Assembly (NCBI GenBank): GCA_021740915.1
Contig: JAIOYW010000014.1
Location: 1 to 64,000, forward strand
DNA: 64,000 nt
DNA from: Ignavibacteriales bacterium
Lineage (GTDB): Bacteria > Bacteroidota > Ignavibacteria > Ignavibacteriales > Melioribacteraceae
Reading direction: 5' to 3'
The notes under the pieces are model-generated. The model was not told the origin of the DNA. It did no database searches and saw nothing but the letters and a program-made list of their open reading frames with translations. Positions within the stretch are counted from its first letter, which is position 1. Every line of letters begins with the position of its first letter. The translations under genes and the position numbers were made by a program. Shown here piece after piece: positions 42,503-51,687 of the stretch.

Positions 42503-44377
42503 ATGAAAAAGTATTTTGGTTTGCTAATAATCCTGATTTTTTTAGCGGGATGCAGCAGAGAAAGATTCAATGACGGGATGCTTTCCTATGAACCCGCAAA
42601 ACCGGAAAAAGGTAATGCTGTTGATATATATTATAATCCATCAGGAAGTAAACTTCAGGACAAAGCTAATATTTCTGCAATTGTTTATGCATATTATTCC
42701 GATGAATTTTCTGCTGCTGATATTGAATTAAAGAAGGAAGATTCTCTCTGGAAGGGAAGTTTTAAACCCACATCTGATGCTGAAGGGCTGCTTATAAAAT
42801 TTTACGATGGTGAAACTATTGATAATAATGAAGGGAAGGGTTATTTTATTTATCTGCATGATGGTGATATCCCGGTTCAGGGGGCGCTTTCCGGACATGC
42901 TACTTCATTGAATTCCTGGGGAAGATCACTTTCCGATCTCGAAAAAGATACAGCCACCGTTTCAACGCTTTATCGTGAAGAATTATCAAAATATCCAGGC
43001 TCAAAGGCAATGCTGCCGTATTTATCATTTATTGAGAGGAATGATAAGGAGAGACTTCCGGCGATGGCTGCCGCAGAAGCAGAACGTGTTAACGGGCTGA
43101 CCGACAAATCATATGAAGATTATATGCTGCTTTACTTATACGGGGAGAAATATATCGCTGGTTTTAAGCCTGAGACTGCCCTAAATAAACTTATTGAGAT
43201 TAAACCATCAGGCAGAATGGCTTTGAGTGAAGACATTAAATTGCTGAGCGCTGAGCAGGACATTGACAAAAAAATCGAACTGGCAAAAAAAGCGCTTGAA
43301 AAATATTCAGATAGTTTTAATAAAAACAATCTGCTTTCACGTCTGGTTTCGCTGACAATAAGAAGCGGTGATCCCGTTCAGTTCGAAAAAGTATATAATG
43401 CCTTTGCAGATAAGATAAACCCGATGTCATTAAATCAGGCAGCCTGGGACTTTGCTGAAAAAGGTGTGGCAATTGACAAAGCTGCAAATTATGCTCAGAC
43501 AGGTGTGAATTTATTTGAAGATATTCTTAAAAATAAAAACGACATGTTCCGTCAGCAATACCAGTCACCAAAAGAATACTTTGAAAATCTTGATTATTCT
43601 TATGGTATGATGCTTGATACTTATGCATATATTCTCGACATAAAAGGGGATTATAAATCGTCAGCAGATAATTATGCAAAAGCAGTTGAAAAAACAAAAG
43701 GCGATTCTCCGGAAATAAATGAAAAGTTAATTGTTTCTCTTGAAAAAACCGGTGAAAAGGAAAAACTGATTAAAGTGGCAGAAAGTTTTATTGCAACTGG
43801 TAAGAAGACTTCAAAGATTGAAGAGTTGTTTTCAAAATATTATTTGGAACTCAATCCGGGTGCAGACCTCACTGAAAAGATCAAAACATTAAAAGCAAAA
43901 GCTTATGCAAAAATTATTTCCGGATTAAAAGAGAAAGAAATGAATGAACCAGCTCCGCTTTTTACACTGATTAATCTGGCTGGCAAAACAATTTCTCTTA
44001 ATGATCTTAAAGGAAAGATTGTAATTATCGATTTCTGGGCAACATGGTGTGGTCCCTGCAGATCCTCTTTTCCGGGGATGCAGCAGGCACTTGACAAATT
44101 CGGCGGAGATGATGTTGAATTCCTGTTTATAAACACATGGGAAAATGTTCCCGACAAAAAGGATAATGCCGATAAATTTATTAAGGAGAATAAATATTCT
44201 TTTAATGTCCTCCTCGATCTTGATAATAAGGTAATTGAAAGTTATAAGGTACAGGGTATTCCAACAAAATTTATTGTCGGCAAGGATGGCAGCATTAAAT
44301 TCAAATCGGTTGGTTTTGGGGGGAGTTCTGAAGAATTAGTTAATGAATTAGGAGCCATGATCAGTATGCTGAAATAA
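42503..44377 (+). CDS. Lipoprotein with C-terminal TlpA/ResA-type thioredoxin domain
   Basis: A 624-residue protein with lipobox LAGC (Cys17). Residues about 20-125 form a beta-rich domain, 140-460 are helical with TPR-like features (YKSSADNYAKAVEK), and 485-624 a TlpA-like redoxin domain with WATWCGPCRSSF (Cys516 and Cys519) and cis-Pro motif GIPTKF. Such proteins act in the periplasm as disulfide reductases, for example for apocytochrome c. Its position 1.1 kb after ccmAB fits that role, though the redox partner is inferred. An ATG at 42503 has a good AGGGAG just upstream. Confidence 0.85.
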   Translation: MKKYFGLLIILIFLAGCSRERFNDGMLSYEPAKPEKGNAVDIYYNPSGSKLQDKANISAIVYAYYSDEFSAADIELKKEDSLWKGSFKPTSDAEGLLIKFYDGETIDNNEGKGYFIYLHDGDIPVQGALSGHATSLNSWGRSLSDLEKDTATVSTLYREELSKYPGSKAMLPYLSFIERNDKERLPAMAAAEAERVNGLTDKSYEDYMLLYLYGEKYIAGFKPETALNKLIEIKPSGRMALSEDIKLLSAEQDIDKKIELAKKALEKYSDSFNKNNLLSRLVSLTIRSGDPVQFEKVYNAFADKINPMSLNQAAWDFAEKGVAIDKAANYAQTGVNLFEDILKNKNDMFRQQYQSPKEYFENLDYSYGMMLDTYAYILDIKGDYKSSADNYAKAVEKTKGDSPEINEKLIVSLEKTGEKEKLIKVAESFIATGKKTSKIEELFSKYYLELNPGADLTEKIKTLKAKAYAKIISGLKEKEMNEPAPLFTLINLAGKTISLNDLKGKIVIIDFWATWCGPCRSSFPGMQQALDKFGGDDVEFLFINTWENVPDKKDNADKFIKENKYSFNVLLDLDNKVIESYKVQGIPTKFIVGKDGSIKFKSVGFGGSSEELVNELGAMISMLK

Positions 44378-44620
44378 ATATATTGTAAAAATTTTTCTGA
44401 AGGGATATGGATTTATTATCAAATCCCCTGCAAAAATTGAAAATGATTGCTATATTTAAAAACAATATGTAGATTAAGAATATATTTCATTTTTGATATA
44501 TTTTGATGCAGATCATAACATTCTGCATTTATTGAATGCATTTATCCTGTATCACGTATTTTCAGCGGTCTATGATGTATTTTTGAGCAGGTTTAATTAA
44601 TTATTATTATTGAGGTATAT

Positions 44621-45664
44621 ATGAAAACGAAACATCTGTTTACACTGATCTTATGGGGCTTACTGCTGATTACGCCTCTGAGAGCTCAATATACAGTAGA
44701 TCTTTTTATTCCTGACTCGTTTACTGAAGGAGAATTCCAGGCATTTGCGCTTGCGAATAACCTGCAGAACACGCCCAGGATATTCTATATTGATGTCTTG
44801 CCGCTGAATGTGCCGGTCTATCTTGAAGTGACAACTCAGTGGGCACGGGTTGGCAGCGCTACTTATCAGCAGCTATTCTGGTTCAAAACTAAAGTATATA
44901 ATAGCCAGCGAGTGTATAACGATATGCTCGGAACCACTGTAAAACTCGATCAGTCCGACATTGACGGTGCTCTCGCCGATGAGATCAGAGCAAAAGGTAA
45001 GCCGACTGGCAGTTTTAATATTTATGTAAAATTGTTTACTGCTGATGGTGTTTTGAGAAGCGAATTTCAGACCACAAAAGAATTCATTAACCCTTCACAG
45101 ACGATAAGTATATCGATGCCAGACCTTGGATCTACTCAGGAGATCGGATCTGTTTTGGCATTGTGGGATCAGGTTGAAGGAATCGATCGTTTTGAAGTGA
45201 AGATAAATTATCGCGAAGATCCGAATCAAAGTCTCGAAGAAGCACTTGATGCAGGGACACCTTTGGCAGATAATGTATCTGTCGGTACTGCGACTCAGGT
45301 TGATCTCAGGACAATTTTGCAAAGAGAATGGCTTGCAGGACAGGAAATCGTTTTCCAGGTAAGGGCTGTATTGCCTGCACCTGGCGGCAATAAGTATTTT
45401 TATAGCCAGATCATCAATTTCTTTATAAGAGGTCAACAGACTAACCAAACCCAACAATTAAACCAGACTTTGCTTGCTTTGGGGCAAACCCTTAGCGGGC
45501 TGCTGCCGCCTGACCTTGCAAATCAGCTTCTTAATGGCGATATGGGGCAGATGACTGAGATTTTGCTTGACGGACAGCTTGTCAGCACTGAAGAGCTTGC
45601 AGCTTTGTTGCTCGAACTTCAGTCAGATCCGGATAGAGTAATTAGAATTATTTTTGAGCAGTAA
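44621..45664 (+). CDS. Exported protein of unknown function, first gene of the CHASE2-cyclase operon
   Basis: A 347-residue protein with signal peptide KHLFTLILWGLLLITPLRA. The body (about 25-270) is rich in beta strands with no known motif (FIPDSFTEGEFQAFALANN, VALEVTTQW-like YLEVTTQWARVG). The C-terminal ~75 residues are Gln/Leu/Asn-rich and probably helical (QTNQTQQLNQTLLALGQTL, LLPPDLANQLLNGDMGQM). It is followed after 17 bp by the FecR-domain gene. I recognise no family; the operon context suggests a periplasmic or outer-membrane part of a sensing system. Confidence 0.7.
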   Translation: MKTKHLFTLILWGLLLITPLRAQYTVDLFIPDSFTEGEFQAFALANNLQNTPRIFYIDVLPLNVPVYLEVTTQWARVGSATYQQLFWFKTKVYNSQRVYNDMLGTTVKLDQSDIDGALADEIRAKGKPTGSFNIYVKLFTADGVLRSEFQTTKEFINPSQTISISMPDLGSTQEIGSVLALWDQVEGIDRFEVKINYREDPNQSLEEALDAGTPLADNVSVGTATQVDLRTILQREWLAGQEIVFQVRAVLPAPGGNKYFYSQIINFFIRGQQTNQTQQLNQTLLALGQTLSGLLPPDLANQLLNGDMGQMTEILLDGQLVSTEELAALLLELQSDPDRVIRIIFEQ

Positions 45665-45681
45665 TTAGGGAGAGGGAAAAA

Positions 45682-46365
45682 ATGAAAAAGAAATTATTTA
45701 TTATGAGTTTAGCCTTCGTTATGTCATTTGTATTTATGGCATCTGACAATATGAAAGATGAATCGGTTGCTGTTATTAATAAAGTCGTTAAAGATGTGAA
45801 TTTTAAACGTGGGGAAAGTGATTGGCAGAATGCCAAACCAGGCGTTACCCTTCTTGATCATGATGTTATTAAAACCGGTGCAAAATCACTTGCAGTAGTC
45901 AGTTTTCTTGATGGCTCAGTTGTCCGTCTCAGAGAGAACTCAGACCTTACAATTTACGGCAACAAAGCAGAGAAAAAATTAGACAAGAATGTTTATATCG
46001 ATAAAGGTGCCGTTGGTTTCGACGTCAAAAAACAGGAAGACGAAGAATTTAAGTTCACCACACCGACAATGGTGGCTTCGATCCGAGGCACTTCCGGTTC
46101 TATTGAAGTTGGACAGGATGGATTTACAATGGCAACTCTGCTGACAGGGCTTATGGAAATTGTAGCAACTTTAGGAGAGAAACAAAGCGGCACACTTAAT
46201 CCCGGGCAGACTGCAACGATTGACAGTAATGGAAACGTGGTTATTGAACTAACTACACAGCAGCAAAGTAATAATGCTAATCAAATTCAAAATACCGATA
46301 CTAAAACGATCAGGATTAAAACACCGGCTGGTACAATCGTAATTGAATATCTGAGCGGTGAATAA
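45682..46365 (+). CDS. Exported FecR-domain protein
   Basis: A 227-residue protein. The signal peptide is KKLFIMSLAFVMSFVFMAS, with no lipobox cysteine. The FecR core covers about 40-180: GVTLLDHDVIKTGAKSLAVV, FLDGSVVRLRENSDLTIYG, KGAVGFDVKK, PTMVASIRGTSG and LNPGQTATID. No membrane anti-sigma region is present, so this is not a classical FecR anti-sigma protein but the free periplasmic type. Linked to a beta-barrel gene 33 bp later and a CHASE2 adenylate cyclase. A role as a periplasmic ligand or stress sensor is inferred. Confidence 0.85.
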   Translation: MKKKLFIMSLAFVMSFVFMASDNMKDESVAVINKVVKDVNFKRGESDWQNAKPGVTLLDHDVIKTGAKSLAVVSFLDGSVVRLRENSDLTIYGNKAEKKLDKNVYIDKGAVGFDVKKQEDEEFKFTTPTMVASIRGTSGSIEVGQDGFTMATLLTGLMEIVATLGEKQSGTLNPGQTATIDSNGNVVIELTTQQQSNNANQIQNTDTKTIRIKTPAGTIVIEYLSGE

Positions 46366-46398
46366 ATAAGTTTGTAATAACTATTAACCGGATTGAAA

Positions 46399-48807
46399 AT
46401 GAACAACCTCATACAAATGATTTCAAAGTTCTTTTCAGCAGTTGTTTTGCTTTCATTACTTTCGGGCAATATTCATGCACAAATCAGTCAGAATATTTCG
46501 AAAGTGATCGTCGGCGATGCCAAAGAAAAAAGCGAACTCAACATTCAAGTTGAGTTATATAACACAAATGCCGAAGCTGTTCTTCTCTATTATAAGCCGG
46601 TGGAAGCCAGCGAATATCGAGAAGCCGAAATGGAATTAATTGGAACAAATGCCGGATATACAATACCGGCGGATGAGGTTGTTCCTCCTTTCCTTGCCTA
46701 TTATATTCAGGTAAGGATGAATGATGGATCATTTGAAAATTATCCTCTCGGAGCACCTGATAATGCTCCTCCGAGCAGGATTATGGTCAGTATTCCTCAG
46801 GACAAAGATTCTGAACTGATTTTTCTGAGTCCCGGAGCTAAAGGAGAAAATATTCCGGAGGATGAATTCTTTATATCAATTTCTCTGCTGCGTGCATCGG
46901 AAAAAGTAAAGAAAGAAGCAACGAAAATATACCTTGGAGCGCTCGACCTGACTCCAAATCTGATTTTTGCCGGCGACATGATACTTTATTACCCTGATAA
47001 TCTTCCTAAAAATGTGTATATGGGTTCGAACCAGCTGCGTGTTGAACTTTACGATCAGGAAGGGAATCTTTATCATTCACTCGTGCGGAATTTCATTGTT
47101 CGGCAGACACAAGAAGTTGAGTTAATCGGCGGTAAATTCACCTATCGCGGAAATGTTAAGGCTGAATCCCGCAATGAAGGATTTTCGGGAACAGGACAGA
47201 ATTTATGGTATAATAATATTGGTGTTGATGCGAGTGCCGGTTGGGGAAATTGGAAATTTAACACAAAAGTTTATGCCACTTCTGAAGAGAAAAAATATCT
47301 TCAGCCTCAAAACAGATATTACCTTGGCATTGAAAGTGACTGGCTTAAAGTAAGAGTTGGCGATATTTACCCGGTATTTCCGAATCTTATTATGAGCGGC
47401 AGAAGAATCCGGGGCGCCACCGGACGATTAGAACTTGGTGCATTCAATCTGCACGTTATTTACGGACAGGCGAACCGAGCCGTTGAGGGCGCTTTGCTTC
47501 AGACATACAGCCGGAACAACGCTCCGATCGCTTCCAACATTATTGGAATTGATTCAGTGAAATATGGTAATCCGTATGGCGAGGTGAATACCGGAACCTA
47601 CGAGAGAAAACTTTTTGCATTAAGACCTTATTTTGGAAAAGGCGAGAATTTCCAGTGGGGGCTTTCATATCTTCACTCGAAAGATGACCCCAAATCAATT
47701 GAATTTGCTGCGAGACCAAAAGAGAATGTTGTTTTTGGTTCTGATCTCCTTGTCGCATTTGATGACAGGAACATTCTTTTTACCGGACAAGCCGCAGTCA
47801 GTTTGTTTAATACCGATATTAGCGGTGGAACACTTACTGATGCAGAGATTGACAGTATTTTTGGAACGAGTGATTATATTAATATTGATCCGCAGAATGT
47901 CAAAGATATCAAACAGTATCTTGGCAGTTTTATGACCGTTAATCAATTTATTGGTCCGCTTAATCCTGAGAAAATGTCATCTCTTGCAAGTGAAGCCCAG
48001 CTTCAGTTGAATTACTTCCATAATAATATCAGTGGTAAGTATATTTACAGAGGAAATGAATACACTTCTTTCGGTCAGTCTTATCTTCGTCTCGACGTGA
48101 AAGGATATGAATTCAGCGACAGGATCAGACTTTTTGATAACAGACTTTTTATTACAGTAGCTTATGAAAGTCTGAGTGACAACCTTCAAAAGACCAAAAT
48201 AACAACAACAACTTTTAATAAATTTACCGGAACAGTCTCAATCTTTCCCCGGATAAATATGCCAAATATAACCCTGGGTTATAATAGATTCGAGAACCAG
48301 AGTGATATTACAATATTTGATCCAAATTATGGTTTATACGCCGTTGATGATATTACAGACAGATATTTCGGCCAATTTAATTATGATTTTATCTGGAGTA
48401 TTCGTCACAATGCTGTTCTTAATGTCTCGATTTCAGACAGAAAGGATAGGAGCTTACGAAATTCGAATGCGAAGAACTTCACAGGTTCTTTGTCTCTTGC
48501 AAGTGACTGGCGCAAAAATTTCACATCATTTTTTAGTTCCACTTACTACACAAGTGAAATTATTGCAACTCAGTTTAATTATTTTGCCTTCAGTCTTGGC
48601 GGCAAATATAAACTGATGGAGAATAGATTAATTCTTACCGGATCAATTGGCCCCAGTTTCGGAGATTTTAAGCGGCAGTCTTTTGAATTCTTAGCTCAGT
48701 ATTTTATTATGCCGAATTTCGATGTGACCTTCCAGTCACGTGTTTTCCATATACCGTCTCAGGGAACAAACACAATAGTGGGTGTTAACACCAGGTACGG
48801 CTTTTAA
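46399..48807 (+). CDS. Outer-membrane beta-barrel protein with N-terminal beta domain
   Basis: An 802-residue protein from the ATG at 46399; an in-frame TTG at 46393 is less likely. The signal peptide ends NIHAQ. Residues about 28-230 form one or two immunoglobulin-like domains (LNIQVELYNTNAEAVLLYYK, QLRVELYDQEGNLYHSLV). From about 250 to the end there are many amphipathic strands, and the chain ends in an aromatic residue (NTRYGF), which is the signal for BAM-dependent insertion. I know no transport function for it. Sits between the FecR gene and the CHASE2 cyclase (17 bp). Confidence 0.78.
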   Translation: MNNLIQMISKFFSAVVLLSLLSGNIHAQISQNISKVIVGDAKEKSELNIQVELYNTNAEAVLLYYKPVEASEYREAEMELIGTNAGYTIPADEVVPPFLAYYIQVRMNDGSFENYPLGAPDNAPPSRIMVSIPQDKDSELIFLSPGAKGENIPEDEFFISISLLRASEKVKKEATKIYLGALDLTPNLIFAGDMILYYPDNLPKNVYMGSNQLRVELYDQEGNLYHSLVRNFIVRQTQEVELIGGKFTYRGNVKAESRNEGFSGTGQNLWYNNIGVDASAGWGNWKFNTKVYATSEEKKYLQPQNRYYLGIESDWLKVRVGDIYPVFPNLIMSGRRIRGATGRLELGAFNLHVIYGQANRAVEGALLQTYSRNNAPIASNIIGIDSVKYGNPYGEVNTGTYERKLFALRPYFGKGENFQWGLSYLHSKDDPKSIEFAARPKENVVFGSDLLVAFDDRNILFTGQAAVSLFNTDISGGTLTDAEIDSIFGTSDYINIDPQNVKDIKQYLGSFMTVNQFIGPLNPEKMSSLASEAQLQLNYFHNNISGKYIYRGNEYTSFGQSYLRLDVKGYEFSDRIRLFDNRLFITVAYESLSDNLQKTKITTTTFNKFTGTVSIFPRINMPNITLGYNRFENQSDITIFDPNYGLYAVDDITDRYFGQFNYDFIWSIRHNAVLNVSISDRKDRSLRNSNAKNFTGSLSLASDWRKNFTSFFSSTYYTSEIIATQFNYFAFSLGGKYKLMENRLILTGSIGPSFGDFKRQSFEFLAQYFIMPNFDVTFQSRVFHIPSQGTNTIVGVNTRYGF

Positions 48808-48824
48808 TATACTGTTCCTGATAT

Positions 48825-51071
48825 ATGGATAAAAAAGGCACCCGGAAAAAAAACTGGGCGGCTCAATTATATGTTGCGATTGGCGTTGCAGTTCTCGCTG
48901 TAATAATAACGCGGGACATATTTTTTTCAATTGGACCGCTAAATGACCTCAAGTTAAAATTTATCGATGAGAGGTTCGACCGACGTGGTGAAATAACCCT
49001 CGATAGTTCGGATGTGGTCATTGTTGAAATGACTCAGGCTTCCTACGATCAGATACCCCCACCATACCGTGCTGCCCCATGGCCAAGAAATCTTTATGCG
49101 CGGCTAATTGAAAATCTCAACGAAGCCGGGGCAAAAGCTATCGGGATAGATGTTGTTATGTCTAATACTGACAGGCTTGATCCTAAGAATGATCAAAAGC
49201 TGATCAATGCAATTCGCAGGTACGGAAATGTTGTCGTTGCCGGCAAAGTCAATGAGGTCAGGGAGGCAATGCTTGAGGGGACATTTTCGGATTACAGCAG
49301 TTCAGTTGCAATCGTTAAGAAAAGTGTTGAGGATTATTCCAGCCTTTTTTATCAGGCTGATAGTTCTATAGGAATTGTACAGGTAATCTCCGATAAAGAC
49401 GGGGTTCACAGAAGATATACACCTTTTGTTTATTCAGCATCGTCCGATAGCCGTGTCCCCAGCTTTAGCTTTGCTGTTCTGAATAAGTATCTGGGATTGC
49501 CGGCAAACACAACCGCTGAAATTAAACCTAATTATTTTGAATTGGGCCCCTATCGTATTCCCAAATATGATAATACGACAATGCTCGTGAATTTTTATGG
49601 AATCAGTAATCTTCAGACATTCAAACACATAAATTTTGTAGATGTTATTGATGATAAAGACTTTAACACCGTTGATGAAATTGATCTTGAGGAAGAGATA
49701 AACACCTGGGATGATCCGGATTTTGGACTAAAATATTCAGGTATATTCAAGGATAAAGTTGTGCTTGTCGGGTCAACAATGCCTGAAGACCGAGATGTTA
49801 TCTCAGTTGCGATTTCCAGAGGAAAAAGAGCAGGAGATAACCAGATGTATGGGGTTGAACTCCATGCAACAGCTCTCCAGAATATCATTATTAATGATTT
49901 TATAAGGGTTCAGTCCAAAAACTGGGAAATAATCCTTACGATTGTAATTACGTTTTTTGGTTTTTTTATTTCATCATGGATTAAATCAATCAAATCCAAA
50001 TATGGAGTTTTGCTCGAAATTGCGAATCTTCTGCTGATCCTTGGGATCATGTATGGATTCTATGAGTTTTCGATGCAGCTTTTTATCCATTCCAAGCTTA
50101 TTCTTACTATTGTACCACAGGCTGTCGCTTTAACATTAGGCTATTTTGGCAGCACCGCATATAATTTTCTTGTTGAGCGATACCAGAGTACGGAAATAAA
50201 AAGGATGTTTACGCATTATGTCAGTGGGGAATTAGTAAATGAACTTATCAATCACCCCGATAAACTGAAACTTGGCGGCGACAGGAAAGAGCTGACAATA
50301 TTTTTTAGTGATATTGCAGGTTTTTCAACATTTTCAGAAAAAATGGAACCAGAAGAACTCGTCGGTCTGATGAATGAATACCTTACAGAGATGACTAATA
50401 TTGTATTCCAGAATAAAGGTACACTTGATAAATACGTTGGCGACGCAATCATGTCTTTCTGGGGTGCTCCTGTATTCTATGAGGACCATGCTCATAAAGC
50501 TTGTATTTCATCTATTACTATGCTTGAAAAGCTTGATGATTTAAGAAAGCGCTGGAATGAACGGGGACTTCCAAGTATAGACATTCGTATCGGGGTAAAT
50601 ACCGGCGATGTAATTGTTGGAAACGTAGGAAGTGCAAGCCGTTTTGATTTCACTGTAATGGGAGATACCGTAAATCTCGCATCACGACTGGAAGGGGTTA
50701 ACAAACAATACGGAACCCGCGCAATAATAAGTGAAACAACTTATGAGCATGTAAAAGATTCTTTTCTTGCAAGAGAACTGGACAAGATAACAGTGAAAGG
50801 CAAAAAAGTTCCAACTAAAATATTTGAACTCATTGGTGAAAAGGGCAATGAATCAGCCGAGAAAAAGATCGCCTATCTTCAGCCTTTTCTCCAGGGTTTA
50901 GCTTTTTACAAGGAGAAACGATTCGAAGATGCTCTGCCTTTCTTCGAGAGTCTTATCTCCGAGGAGGAATCAGATCCTCCCTCCATCGTATATGCGAAGC
51001 GGTGCAAATTTTACATGGAAAATCCACCAGAACCAGATTGGGATGGAGTTTTCGAAATGAAAACAAAATAG
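48825..51071 (+). CDS. CHASE2-domain adenylate cyclase, class IIIb-like
   Basis: A 748-residue membrane protein. Helix 1 is at 12-30 and the periplasmic CHASE2 domain at 40-350 (RDIFFSIGPLNDLKLKFIDERF, cut here: WPRNLYARLIENL, KVVLVGST). Three helices follow (365-385, 398-412, 424-442), then a class III cyclase domain at 485-650 and a short C-terminal helical tail. Metal ligands are Asp496 and Asp540. Lys536 specifies adenine, and Thr610 replaces the usual Asp, which is the class IIIb pattern. Asn617 and Arg621 bind the transition state. It should make cAMP in response to a periplasmic signal, and bicarbonate sensitivity is possible. Last of four genes with short gaps. Confidence 0.92.
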   Translation: MDKKGTRKKNWAAQLYVAIGVAVLAVIITRDIFFSIGPLNDLKLKFIDERFDRRGEITLDSSDVVIVEMTQASYDQIPPPYRAAPWPRNLYARLIENLNEAGAKAIGIDVVMSNTDRLDPKNDQKLINAIRRYGNVVVAGKVNEVREAMLEGTFSDYSSSVAIVKKSVEDYSSLFYQADSSIGIVQVISDKDGVHRRYTPFVYSASSDSRVPSFSFAVLNKYLGLPANTTAEIKPNYFELGPYRIPKYDNTTMLVNFYGISNLQTFKHINFVDVIDDKDFNTVDEIDLEEEINTWDDPDFGLKYSGIFKDKVVLVGSTMPEDRDVISVAISRGKRAGDNQMYGVELHATALQNIIINDFIRVQSKNWEIILTIVITFFGFFISSWIKSIKSKYGVLLEIANLLLILGIMYGFYEFSMQLFIHSKLILTIVPQAVALTLGYFGSTAYNFLVERYQSTEIKRMFTHYVSGELVNELINHPDKLKLGGDRKELTIFFSDIAGFSTFSEKMEPEELVGLMNEYLTEMTNIVFQNKGTLDKYVGDAIMSFWGAPVFYEDHAHKACISSITMLEKLDDLRKRWNERGLPSIDIRIGVNTGDVIVGNVGSASRFDFTVMGDTVNLASRLEGVNKQYGTRAIISETTYEHVKDSFLARELDKITVKGKKVPTKIFELIGEKGNESAEKKIAYLQPFLQGLAFYKEKRFEDALPFFESLISEEESDPPSIVYAKRCKFYMENPPEPDWDGVFEMKTK

Positions 51072-51098
51072 ACCAGACGTGCTATTTAAGTTTTATAT

Positions 51099-51129
51099 AA
51101 AAAAAGCCTCGAATTTCGAGGCTTTTTTT
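51099..51129. terminator. Bidirectional Rho-independent terminator
   Basis: AGCCTCG and CGAGGCT form a stem with a run of A before it and seven T after it, so both strands see a hairpin plus U-tract. It serves the cyclase operon (plus, stop 51071) and the CBM48-like gene (minus, stop 51149). Confidence 0.9.
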
Positions 51130-51148
51130 CTCCCAATTTTGAAAGAGA

Positions 51149-51460
51149 TCAGAGTTTAATTACAGAATTCTCTGAATCGCCATAAGGTGTTGGAATCTGA
51201 GCATCAGCTTCCGGCTCATTTATCCAAACGTTACCATTAAGAAGATATCTGAAAAGATATTCTTTTGAAGCATCGAGCTCAATTATTATTGAAAATGAAC
51301 CATCTTTTTTGAGTTTGTTCATCTCGTTTGCCGTTGCATTCCAGTTGTTAAAATCTCCGACAAGGCTGGCGCTATCAATGTCCTTGGCAATGTCTTTTCC
51401 AATGCGGAAAGTTACTTTGCATTTTGTTTTGTCTTTGTTGAACTGCTTTTTAAGTGACAT
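51149..51460 (-). CDS. Isoamylase N-terminal/CBM48-like glycogen-recognition domain protein
   Basis: A 103-residue protein starting at the ATG at 51460 with CAGGAGA at suitable distance upstream on the minus strand; an upstream ATG at 51520 is less likely. The single domain has the early-set pattern ASLVGDFNNWNATANEM and KEYLFRYLLNGNVWINEPEAD that marks CBM48/AMPK-beta-type folds. These bind glycogen or other alpha-glucans. No enzyme domain follows and no signal peptide is present, so it would act in the cytoplasm, possibly as a glycogen-associated adaptor. Stands alone. Confidence 0.8.
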   Translation of the reverse strand: MSLKKQFNKDKTKCKVTFRIGKDIAKDIDSASLVGDFNNWNATANEMNKLKKDGSFSIIIELDASKEYLFRYLLNGNVWINEPEADAQIPTPYGDSENSVIKL

Positions 51461-51687
51461 ATATTCTCCTGTGATAATATTCAAAAAAAGTATAAAAAAA
51501 TCCTTACAATTCCCTTGCAAGGATCCCTGGACGTAAAAAGCGGCACTAAGAACTCTTACATGTTTGTAAGTAATAAGTTACCGCACCATAAAAAGAAAAC
51601 ATTATTTATTACTGCAAATTTAACAATAACTTATTAAAATACAAAAGATACTTTCAGCTTTAGTGCCCTTCGTCAACAATTGAAGCA

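Noticed and set aside
44378-44620. Terminator or riboswitch after the TlpA-type gene
   Set aside because: Only a short GGATTT/AAATCC stem without a T-run is seen; not enough to call.
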